Source of the DNA: Allodiplogaster sudhausi
Lineage: Eukaryota > Nematoda > Chromadorea > Rhabditida > Diplogasteridae
Length of the DNA: 64,000 bases
Assembly: GCA_945643635.1 (NCBI GenBank)
Contig: CALZFC010000006.1
Span: 11,890,001 to 11,954,000, forward strand
Reading direction: 5' to 3'
In this document: one piece after another, positions 29,595-47,700 of the stretch
Numbering within the stretch: position 1 is the first letter of the stretch
Layout of the letters: every line of letters starts with the position of its first letter
Notes under the pieces: model-generated
What the model saw: the letters and a program-made list of their open reading frames with translations, nothing else
Told to the model about the DNA's origin: nothing
The model's database searches: none
Position numbers and translations under genes: made by a program

Positions 29595-30473
29595 GAGAAT
29601 ATGAGAGAGAGGGGAGAGGGATAGAGAGAGAGAGGGAATGACTAAAAGGGAGAGAGAGATGTAAGGATTGAAAGTGAGTGTGGTGGGGAGTGCATTTCAT
29701 CTCTCCGCCTCAAGGCATCTGCAGTGACGAATCGTGCTTCTGATTGGCCCGGACATGAGAAGACGAAGGCAGCCGACCGGCCACTCTCGAGTAGTCGGAG
29801 AGCTTACCATACTCACTTCATCTTTCCATGCTCGTGGCTTTCTTCTTTTACTCTTTTTTTTCTTCACCTCTCTCTCTATTTTCTTATTTATATCACAATC
29901 TCTGTCTATTCTTCTCTTCTTCCCTTCTCTTCGCTTCTTTCCTCATCTGCCTCTCACACCAGGCACGAGCCAACGAAATGGCACTCTTCGAGCGATTGAG
30001 GGCAGCGATCACGGTCAGGAGCAGTGCATCATCTGGCGCCAGTAGTTTCACCTTCCCCCTTCTCACACTCTCTCACTCTCTCACTCTCTCACTCTCTCTC
30101 TCTCTCTCTTTCATTCTTACTCTCTCGCTCACTCTCCCTTTCCTTCCTGTTTTCTTTAATCCACTCTTTTTTTCGTTCTCTTGCTCCATCTTTTCTCCTT
30201 CATACTCTTTCGTGACTTCTTTCTCCAGATACATTTCAACACTTCAGCAGAGACGCTTTTTTTCTCTTTATTCGTAACTATGAGAAAACAAATGATGGAG
30301 AACACAAAGCAAAGCAAAGCAAAAGCGAAGTAGAAAAAATGGGGGGGGGGAGAAAGCTGGAATGTGCCCGCACATCGACTGAGTTTTGTATGGAGATGAT
30401 GGTAAAAGAGAAGGAGAGAGGAAAGAGGAGGGGAGTGGACAGTGGACACGCCCCTCCACTCAACCACTCACTA
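26630..30473. other. Repeat-rich intergenic region
   Basis: About 3.8 kb between the small secreted candidate and the first beta-tubulin. No family-level coding was recognised on either strand. GA tracts occur at about 26641-26673, 27285-27308, 29250-29355 and 29550-29590. CT tracts occur at about 27468-27512, 28146-28182, 28399-28441 and 30066-30130. Leucine/serine and arginine/glutamate frames here come from the repeats. Confidence 0.55.
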
Positions 30474-34140
<3,667 letters not shown>

Positions 34141-34717
34141 CCTAACCGACCTTGGCTGGCCTCAGGGCAGATGAGTCCTTGCCCTTCTCTCCGATGGTAA
34201 ACCCTCTCCCTTCCAGCTCCTCCCATCACATTTAACATCCACTGCATTGGAGAGTAGCCTCTTCTGTCTGCCACCGGACTGTCTACGAGCCATCTGCATT
34301 CTTTATCTCCCTCATTTCACAGCAAATGGAAGGGCGAAGATGAGAGAGCAACGAGAGGGAAGAGGCGGTGGAGAAATAGAGAAAGAAGTGCAGAGAGATC
34401 GTTCAGATGGAAGAAGGCTCTCGCTATGACAAGCAGTCGACTGACTTACGAAATATTTAGCACTGTAAGGAAAAGAAGGAGAGGAAACGGATAAAAGGTG
34501 AAAACAAGAGAAACAATGAGAGAGAGGAAAGGGATAGGAAAATATGAAATAATAAAATGACAAGAGTGTACAATCGAGGTCTATTAACAATTATAATGAT
34601 CTGAAATGAATACATAATTATTAATTAAATAAATATCTAAGAAAATGAGCTGAAGAGAAGGATGGAATGGATTAATGGAAAGGAAGAGTCTCGAGAATCC
34701 ATCGATGACTGAATCAA

Positions 34718-38274
<3,557 letters not shown>

Positions 38275-39502
38275 TTCTGCGACTGCTGTAGAAGGGCGGT
38301 AATGGGAAATTTTTTTAAATAAAATAACAGCGATAAAAGTCAACACAGAGCCTATAAAGTAAATATTAAGAAAAAAATTGAATGAATGACGAGAAAGAGG
38401 GGAGACAGAGTGAGCGAAAGAAAAGGGAGAGAACGAGAGAGAGAGAGAGTGAGAGAGAACGAGAGGAGATAGAGATAAAGAGAGAGAGAGAGAGAGAGCA
38501 GACGAGAGAAAGAGAGAGAGAGAGAGAGAAGAGTTAAATATAAAGTGGCTGATCGTGAGCTAGAAAGAAAGCGAACGAGGGGTAAAGAGACATCTTCTTT
38601 CAATTCATTCTCTATGAAGGAGTAAGAAGGCCCTGGTTGGGCAGCGTCCCCTCGGGTGGCCCCGGTCTGAGTGAACAAGCAATTTGCGGTGGTTGGTGGG
38701 AATCAGCCAGGTGCGTGTTGTTGTGTGGAGAAGATCGATGGGAGTGGCATGGCAACCGAAGGAGGGCCTTTCCCTGCTTCCCTTCTACCTTCAGCGCGAT
38801 GCCCTCTTCCATTCTCCTTTCTCATGTCTACATTCCGATGCATAGTGGATTATGGGAGAGGATGGCGAGAGATGATTGAATCGGACAAGGGAGGAGAGAG
38901 TTGTTAGTGGGGGAGGACAATCTCAAGAATTTATAACAATCAAAATCTCACAAGATCGCAACCTGACCTATTGCTGTTCACCTGATGTTTGGCACGTTAA
39001 GAGACAGAAACGTTATGGTTAATACTGCGTGAGCTTTGAAAATCTCAACTAGTTACGAGGTCAGAGAAACGAAGGCACAGCTGCACGAGGATGAGTGAAG
39101 TTATGGTCCTGTCTGCGCCTTGCCATGGAAGCAGAGGAGGAAAGGGAAAGAGAGAAAGAGATACTAGACACAAGTACATGCCAAAAGTCGAAAGAGCGAT
39201 GATAAAAGGAGGAATATTGAAGAGCAGACTAAACAAGCAAAGCGAGAACAAACAATTCAATGTCAATCTAGAAAGAAGGGTGCATTCATGCAAGCTGTCG
39301 ATACATACAGACAGAAGACCAGGCACAAGCAATAATAACAATCTCAACAAAATAATAAGTAGCAAAGCAGTATTCGCTATTTCAAAAAAAAAAATTGTTA
39401 ACAATTAATAATTGATTAGCAAGTTACAAACAATCATTAACAATCTATAAGTAAATACAACTAGGGAACATATTGAGGGGAGAGAGGGATTTCGGAGGAA
39501 CT
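38275..39502. other. Intergenic, no gene seen
   Basis: About 1.2 kb upstream of the beta-tubulin pair and downstream of the nucleoside transporter. GA tracts lie at about 38435-38530. The remaining sequence (38600-39400) has short frames on both strands but none with recognisable homology. It probably contains the tubulin promoter. Confidence 0.5.
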
Positions 39503-39640
39503 TCAGTTTCCAATGCGGTCGACGAAAGAAGCGACCACCATGGAGAAGAGAAGACCAGCCACGATTCCGAAGATGAGGAAGAAGGCGGCCATCATGCACA
39601 CTGTGCGCACTCGAGAGGGAGAGACGCCCCTGCAATCACG

Positions 39641-39679
<39 letters not shown>

Positions 39680-41815
39680 CTATCTCTCTTCTCTCGATCT
39701 CTCCTCTCTCTATCTCTACTCTCTCTCTCTATCTACTCTCTCTTTCTCACTCTCTTCGCCACTTTCGGGTGTGATTGTATTATTCCACTCGAAAAAACTA
39801 CATTATAGAATTAAACCGCGATTCCCACATCTATGGAGATATAAATATGCATTAATTACTCGTGGAATTCGGCAAACATACGACTGTTATATTTGCGAGA
39901 CTATGTTACATTGCAAATACCATTGACATTTATACACATGCTAGTAACCGGAAGAGAAGCTCTCACAGTTGAAATGCTATCACCATGAGAATGGCAACAG
40001 CTACATAAACAGCAGGACGAGGAATGAAAGAGTGGCCAACCTCGGAGCATACATCATGGAGAGGGAAGAGAGGTAGCCGGATGAGACACTCATGAAGATT
40101 CCGCAGACAAGGAAGAAGGGAGTGGAGTGGAAGAGGACTGGCAGGGAACGCGTCACGGGACGGTAGTTCATCACGGCGAACAGGGGAATCAGCACAACTC
40201 GAGGCGCTGTCAGCATCCACAGCTTCTCCGGTCCAGGCTTAAGGAATTAACTATACAACTAAGATATTTGTTTGCCGGTAAATATCTAATACACAAACGA
40301 CAGATAAGGTAAACGTGGACTGTTCAACTTGTACTGACCACTTGGACAACATTTGCAAGCATGGAACCGATAAACGCGAAGAGATTGAACAGAAGGAAGG
40401 TAGTCACCGACACGTAGAGCTTATCTGCAAAAATATGAGCACACGAATCACGGAAAATTAAGCAATGTAAATGTTTCTTTTCTATAAAATAAGATGAACA
40501 TTCAGCACCTCCGATAAAGTCAGCGATTGCGGAATCGGCCTCTGGTCTGATGTCAACCATCATGGAAGGGAAGATGGTGAGGGTGACGAAGAACACGAGG
40601 AAGACATTCATCATCTGGGGGTAACCCTGCAAGGAATTCTCTCTGAGCAGAAATGCCAGGCAATTACCAAACCAAATGGAAGGGAAGTTACCTCCTGGAA
40701 TGCTAGAATAAACTGGCGGAATCCACTCTCGACTGGCTCTTCATCTTTCGGAATGTCTTCAACGGAAGCAGAGACTTTCTTCTCAGCAAAGTAGCGATAG
40801 TAAGGAAGCTTCTTGAGGACGAAGAACGACGCGAAACAACAGACAATCGTGAGCAGAGAGATGCCGAAGTACGAGAAGGCTGCATTCTGCACACTCTCAG
40901 ACAGGAACAGCGTCGCTATCGACAACACAGACACGAAGGTCCCGCACAGATTGTTCCCGATGATCACGGCATTCGTGTACTGTAACGGAGTACAGTTCCT
41001 ATGAATATAGCATGTAGAGATAAAAAATTCAAGAAACCTTGAAAGGGAAGTCTGAAGCCAATCCGAAGATGCTGTTCTGGTAAATTCCGTTAGCTCCGTT
41101 CAGGAGAACAGCAGAAGCGAGCGTCAGAACAAAGAAGCCGCCCATCCCTGCAGTGAGGAAGGACTGGCTATGGATTCTGGTGCAATTAGCGAATAACTAA
41201 CATGATGCAGTCTCCATGTAAATGAAAGACATCGTGAAGAGAACGACGAAACCGACGATGAGAAGAGAAATGCTGATTCGCTTTGTTAAATCACCCCTAC
41301 AAATTATTCCAATCGTTTAACTGGGAAATTGATGAAGAACGAAAATGTATACTTGATCGTGACGAAGATGTTGAGAAAGTTGAGAACAAGGTTCGGGATC
41401 TGGGAGAAGACTCCAAGGAGACTGAGGAAGTTTCTCGAATAGACAGTCTGCAGCATTGTGTTATTCGCTCCTGGCTCCATGAACTTGAAATCCACGTAGT
41501 ACTGCAATTGAACGCCTTTGACAATCGGAGCAACAAAAAAGACAAATTCATGTTCATTCGCAACTTCTGGTTTCTTTGAAAATTAAAAATAAATTAATTT
41601 TGAAACACGATTACATTATAATGGACCAACCGACTGCGCAATGGTGAGGAACATGTTCCACGGCATGAGAGTTCCGACGCCATGCAGCAGAATTATCCAG
41701 TACACGAGATTGCGGGCGTCCGCGGGAGCGTCTTCCCCTTTTCTATTCTCGTCCAGCAGAAAGGGCTCCTCCTCTCGTTTTTCTGTGTTATCTTGAATAT
41801 ACTCCACCAATCTTT
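39503..41815 (-). CDS. Equilibrative nucleoside transporter (SLC29/ENT)
   Basis: A facilitative nucleoside carrier of the plasma or organelle membrane with an expected 11-helix fold. The first clear exon (about 41814-41616) has an acidic N-terminus and the ENT hallmark first helix NLVYWIILLHGVGTLMPWNMF. Following exons give YYVDFKFMEPGANNTMLQT and helix 2 (41500-41300), loop and helices 3-4 (41290-41040; NGANGIYQNSIFGLASDFP is the conserved ENT Q/G-rich segment), LFLSESVQNAAFSYFGISLL with a cytosolic KKLPYYRYFAEKK loop (40980-40690), FFVTLTIFPSMMVDIRPE (40630-40505), KLYVSVTTFLLFNLFAFIG (40430-40340), APRVVLIPLFAVMNYRP (40235-39980), and the final helix ending SFVDRIGN at 39503. No ATG precedes MPWNMF within the first exon, and the frame is closed just upstream by a stop with an AG acceptor between. 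A 5-prime exon must therefore exist, perhaps at 42031-42238. Confidence 0.88.
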
Positions 41816-42030
41816 TGACTTATCAACCAGTTTCTAGCGTATACTCAGTTGTAAATCTCAATAATTATGCAGACAACGCATGCGCTGCGGTAGGTCTACT
41901 GTTCTTTTTGTAAACAAGAAATTATCAGTTCCCACGCTAGCTCATGTTCCTTTCCAGTAAAAAAAAACGTTAACAAGCTGATTATCATAAGCATGTCACA
42001 GCGAAAGGATCTCTACAATCCCGTCACGTC

Positions 42031-42238
42031 AAATTAGGCAAGGTTCCACTCGTGTCTCGCCACTTTTGAAAGAGAGAAAAGGAACACCACCAATTTTGTT
42101 GTTGTCGTGAATTCTACTATGTAGTCGAAGTCACGCATGAAAGTCTTCCTGTAAACAAGAAATGAACCCATACCGAAAGAAACAGCGACGGCGACGTCCT
42201 TCGCAGAGATATCCTCGAGCGCGACTTTCTCCTCCGAC
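42031..42238 (-). CDS. Short uncharacterised ORF, possible ENT 5-prime exon
   Basis: An ATG-started frame (MVSEEKVALEDISAKDVAVAV) of about 69 residues ends in KVARHEWNLA and a stop. It has balanced amino-acid composition, unlike repeat-derived frames nearby. A GTATGG donor-like site after AVSF would allow the first 23 codons to splice onward. It may be the missing first exon of the nucleoside transporter or an independent small gene. I recognise no domain. Confidence 0.35.
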
Positions 42239-42556
42239 ACCATCCCTCCCCTAAATGAGTAGAAATATAAAGTAGCGTTAGTTTCACAACTCGATAAAAT
42301 AAAAACAACTAGCAAACAAAATTAAAAATTTGCCCAGATCTTATCCTAATTTTCCGAAAAAAATTATTTTATAAGTTATGAAGTCCCAAACCGTTCAGCC
42401 CTATTGCACAGTATTTTGATGGTAACTTACTCTGGTGGTAAATTTAAAATCACTCTACTTTTTGCTTGGAATTGAAGGGGCGATAAAATTTTCGCGGTTT
42501 TTTCTTATCGGTTTTTTGGTTGTAGATTTTACTTGATTAGGAATTCTTGCTTATAG
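42239..42556. promoter_or_regulatory. Divergent intergenic region, probable promoter
   Basis: The region lies between leftward transcription (nucleoside transporter or small ORF) and rightward NUP133. It is AT-rich with no GA/CT tract and no long frame. Its position implies that it holds the NUP133 promoter and possibly a shared one. No specific element is recognised. Confidence 0.4.
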
Positions 42557-44723
42557 ATGGGGGATTTGGAAATTGCCCTGAACAAGACTGCTGGTGAGTA
42601 TCCAGCTCTTGTTCGTGAGGTTCTACAGGGTGGTTAGTTTCACTTTGTGTGGAAGGAATCAGAATTTTTGATTATTATGGACGTTGAACAGGTTCGAAGG
42701 ACGATCTTGCTCCTAAATGTGCTTCGATTTCCAACAGCGGCTATTGTTGGCTGGTGTCAAAGCATTCTCTCTTCGTGTGGAAGTTGAATGAGGTTATTTC
42801 ATGTTCATGCATTACCTTTGCTATGATTGTTCTTGCTGCAAATGTTTCCCTAATCTCTTGACTTTCAGCGCGGACGAGCACTTGAGAAAAGTGTGCAGAA
42901 ACTGCAGCTGGCGCCATCCGGTCTGCCTTACACGGCAGATACGATTCTTCTCTACGGAAACCCACAAGGAGTCCCTGGAGTGGTGGCTATTTCTGGCGAG
43001 GGAAACGTGCGGCATTGGCCAGTGCTCGGTGGACCTCACTCTGATACTATCATTGATCTTTCAAATCAAGTTGCTTTCTCCCTTCAAACTGCGATTCCAT
43101 TCGCTGGTTAGTTATTACTGAATTTACATCAAGGGAGATTCACCTTTCCTAACATCGCTTTCTTCAGCTGGTTTGGTGGTTGTGTTGCTAACCACAACTT
43201 CTGGGTCGTTATATCGCTTGGAAGCCAGCGAGGGTCGGCTTCAAATTGACTGGCGATTGCTGGGGAGTCTGGAAGAGCGCAGCATCACTCGCACATTCTC
43301 TTCCTTTCTTTTCGGCCAGTCTCAATCAGCCACCGGGTGAGGACAGCGATCTATTTTCTAGATATATTTTATGTCTTTTTAGCATGCAAGTGGCTCGCTC
43401 CATAATTCTGCGCACTGATCTTCCTGAGGATGATGAGGATATCGGCGATGGAGAGGTTCTTCTGTTTTTATCGATAAATTATTTTACTATCTTATGAGAA
43501 TTATTTCTAATATAAGAACATTGAACATGAACTTTAATTTCTTTTCAATTTACAATAAATATCACACCTGGTTACTTTATGAATCAGAGAAAACGTGGAA
43601 GAGTTTATACTTTGAGTCCTGTGATGTGTGTGTTGTGAGTGCTTCTTCTCTCTCGCTGTTCAACCCGATGGAAAAATCTCTTCTCTGGTCCGTCTCAGCT
43701 GAGAAGCTTCTCAGTGTCGATGCAGTCGCTAAGCTCAGAGTTTGTTCTTCTTTTTCTTTATTCTGTCAATCCCATTCAACGTGATGAATCAGGAGTCGGG
43801 CATCCGCTGCAGTGAGCAGCCCCGCCTTTTGCTTCTGGACGGAGCCGAATTTCGTGATGGGCTGCTCCTCCTTGCGGCCGTTGCTTCTGAGACTGATCAT
43901 TTGCAATTTATTCTGGGTATATTGATTCATTCTTTCGTTTCACTGAGTATACAACTTCATCCTTGAATTCAGCATACGTGGACAGCCTGGAGGAGGAGGC
44001 CGCCCCTTCGAGGGCTTCAGCCATCTTTGTCCTTAGCCACCCTTTGTCGCAGAATACACAGGTTTAAGATGTTTTGTGTAAACTCATTTTCATTACTTAG
44101 GTAATCGAGTGCAACATTATTTTTACATTAATCCGCTGACGTTATATAGATTCATTGAAATTCTTGGCTAAATATGATTTTACTATTTCTATCAGCGTCG
44201 GACTTGATGATACTAATTGATCACAAAGCTTCTTCCAATAAGTAGAATTGTGTTGCATAGAAGAGAGTAGATGGAAGTGACTGCCTTTTGAGTTCTGTGA
44301 TGCGCCTTCCCTAATTGGTCGATTCCACCTTGCGCTCTCCTCTTCCGTTGTTCATTCTGCCAGCATGAAACACACTGATGGAGTCTGCGTCATTCACTCC
44401 TCTTTCATTCAGGTAACTCTTTCTGTTCTTGTCGAAGCATGAATATGTAATGAGTTCCGTTTGTCTAGATCGTGCATCTGCCGGATGTGATAGACAGAGA
44501 CAGCCACTTGGAGTTCAACCGAACTCTCCCTCTTCACGATGATGAACTTCTTCTTGGATTCGGTTTCTTTCCATTTGGCTGTGCTCGCTTAACCTTTCCA
44601 TTCTCCAGGTTGCAATCATCATGTTTTCCTACTGCGCAGCCGCAGTGGAATTGAGGCCGTCCGCCTATTGCCTAAGTCAGTCTCATTTAATTCTCATTCT
44701 GACTGTCACTCCCTCTCTCTCTT

Positions 44724-44761
<38 letters not shown>

Positions 44762-47700
44762 ATATTCTCAAATGAATAATTGAAGAGGATTCACGGAGAA
44801 GTCGATGCCGGAGGGGTCAGAGGATTGTCTGCGGGAGCGTCTGGCTCCGGATGGCGCGGACTCCAAGCAGATGACGCTGCTTAAAACCGCTCTTCTCCAC
44901 TTCTCTTCCAAGAATATTGTTAGCTACTCTTTGTATTTCTTGGTCTGCTGCTCTAATTGAGATAGATTGATAAATGAAAGAAAGAGATACACTTAAGTTG
45001 AATTAAAGATGGAAGCATCGTCAGTGCTGGAAGAGCTGAAAAAAGAGGAGAGAGTGGAATTGCCCTCCCTCGTGTACTCTTTCGTGGTGGATCTCATGGA
45101 CTCTCCCCCCTTCGCCCCCTCCATCTCCACTGACTTGGCACACAAGAACGTCCTTCTCGGCCGACTCTTCCTCTTTTTGCGGAGTATGCATCTCATGGAT
45201 CAGGTCAGCCACTCTCTCTTTCGCTCTCCCTCTCCCCCTTCTTCATCCCTCCTTTTTGTTTCTAGCTTTGCAAGCAGCTGGTGAGTGTGCTGCCAGAGGG
45301 GGCGGCAGAGACTGAGCAGCATGTCCTTGGTGGTCTCTTGGAAGAGGCCGCCGAAAGAGCAGCAGTCGCCGCCGTCTTCCCGGCATTCCACTCGTCTAGG
45401 GTAGATCTCATCTCTCTCTCTTTCTCTTTCTCTCTCTCTCGTTCTCGCTCTGCCTATCTCGCTAGTGCTGGACATTCTCTGCTCCTTTTGCCCCTCTCTC
45501 CCGACCCTCTCTGTTAAGGAGCGCAAGTTGCAAGAGAGCGCAGCTCGTAGATGTGCACGTGAGCAGAGAGCAGCGAACTCTACCTTCGAGTCGCTGTTCC
45601 TCTCCAAGGTGAGTGGTGCAAGTGATGGAGTTCTGACCAGCCTCGTCCCCCTTCAGTTGTCTTCACTTCACTTGGCTTTCTCGGCTCTCGTGGAAGTGGC
45701 AGCTGAGAAGAGGAAGTCACAGACGGCAGAGAAGAGAGTGGAGATCCTCTTCGCCCTCGCCAGGATCTTCTCTGCTGCTGCCAATGCCGTGGAGAAGGCC
45801 AGGAGGTAAGTCATTGTGATTAGCTGGATAAAGTAAATATAAATCACACAATACCACGTGCACGAAAATAAAAAAGGCTATGATTTTTGCAAAAAGGAAA
45901 TGACTAAATTTCACTTTTGCGCATAAATGCTATGAATTTGTTTTAATAAAAATAGTTTTGGCGCACATTATTTTTGTTGCAAATCTAGATTTGCAATTTC
46001 TTTTCCTCTGTGTTTTTTGTGTGTTGACCTAGTAATTTAGTGTCGTTACTACTGTATAGTGTTAGTGTCTAAGCCCTTCTTTTTTCCATCGATTGATAGC
46101 CTCTTTGCCTTTGTTGCCTCTCCCTCATCTTTTTTCTCACCTTTTTCACTTGCTTCCTTGCGTTAACCCCGGTGCGGGTGCGCCCCTTCTTCTTCTCTGT
46201 TTTTGGCCGTACTAAAGGCCAATAGTTTTTAGTCTCGCTTCTCATTTTTCCAGCTTCTCCTTTAGCTTCATTTGCTATTGCTTCTTCTCAGTCTCGTCTC
46301 ATCAGTTTTGATTCCTCCTTTTAATTAATTTGCCAGTAATAAACCTTGTCGTGTTACTCGAGTTGCACTTGTTGAAACACAGTTTATTGTGTCATCATGC
46401 ACTCCTACCACAACGACGACGAGGCCTGGATACATGGTGCGTCTGGCACGGTGTCCTTCTCTGGACAACGAGGAAACAACCAGTACATCCCGCGTGGCTG
46501 CTTCTCTCACGTCTCCTCTTCCGCCGTCATGCCGCCGAGCACTGTCAATCAGTCGCATACCATTGGCTCTGCTCAGCAGATGCAAACCATTGGCTCTGCT
46601 CAGCAGACGCATAACAACGGCAACTTTCCCTATGGGAATGACCCGTCCTTTTTCGCATCCACGGCCGGCGGCAGAAGGCAGACAGAAGAGAGAGAAGTTA
46701 TGGCGAGCACTTTCCTCGAAGACGTCATGATGCAATCCACATCCCACTCCAGGATTCCACTGAACAATCCGGAAGCGTGGGATGGCTGGGAAGATCTCAT
46801 GACTGTCGGTGAAGAGGAAGAGACAAACCAAGACGACAATTTCGAGATCATCGAGCAGAGAAACAAATACGAGGCGCTTTTCAAGCAACTCGGTGCATGT
46901 TCTGCATCCGTCGAACTCTGCTGCAACAAGATTGCTGCGATCATCTCTCTGCACCTTCCACGCTTGGCAAGGTACAATGTAGAGAAGTTGAAGAGTATCG
47001 AGTCAGGAGCCAACACAGTTCTTGCATCTCTCAGAGAACAATTCAATTCCTACAAGGAGCAATGCAAGTGCATCAGGGAAGCAGAAAAGCTACCCAGTGG
47101 TCACCCCGAAAGGGACATTGCGCAGAGGAATTGTCTTGCCTTCGTCAGCGAGAACCGCACATACAGAGAAGTAAAGCTGCTCTCAAATGAAGTCAAGCAG
47201 AACTCCGAGGAGTTACTGAGCTTCCTGAAGACAGTTCAGGAGACGAGAATGAAGAAGGAGGAAGAAGCCAAGGCAGCAAGCATGCCCTCCCAGATCAACA
47301 AAGCGTTGTCATTGCTTGATGAGGAAAGCAGTCAAGTGAGAAATGATTTCTCACCTGCATCCCTTCAAGGCAACAGCTTCAACATCACATTCCAGATGCC
47401 AAGGAACAGCGGATACGCAGGCTTTCCTCAGGAACAGGTTCCCACAGTGGCTGCTCCCAGGAATGAGTGGAGTGGTGGACTGCAACAGCAGCACCACCCA
47501 CAAGTCGGTGCCATGCCTCAAGCCATGAGCAACTACCGACTGCGTGAACTCCCGCCCATGTCCCTGCCAACTTTTGATGGCAAGCTGAAGGAATACGACG
47601 AGTTTGCCAGTGCATTCGCGGAGGCGGTAGATCAACGCCCCGATCTCTCCGACACGACAAAGATGCTCTATCTGAAGAGTTGTCTGAGGAGAGATGCGCT

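Noticed and set aside
38612..38907. Overlapping frames on both strands upstream of the beta-tubulin pair
   Set aside because: Composition is not repeat-derived, but neither frame matches a family or has splice signals, so the span is left as intergenic.
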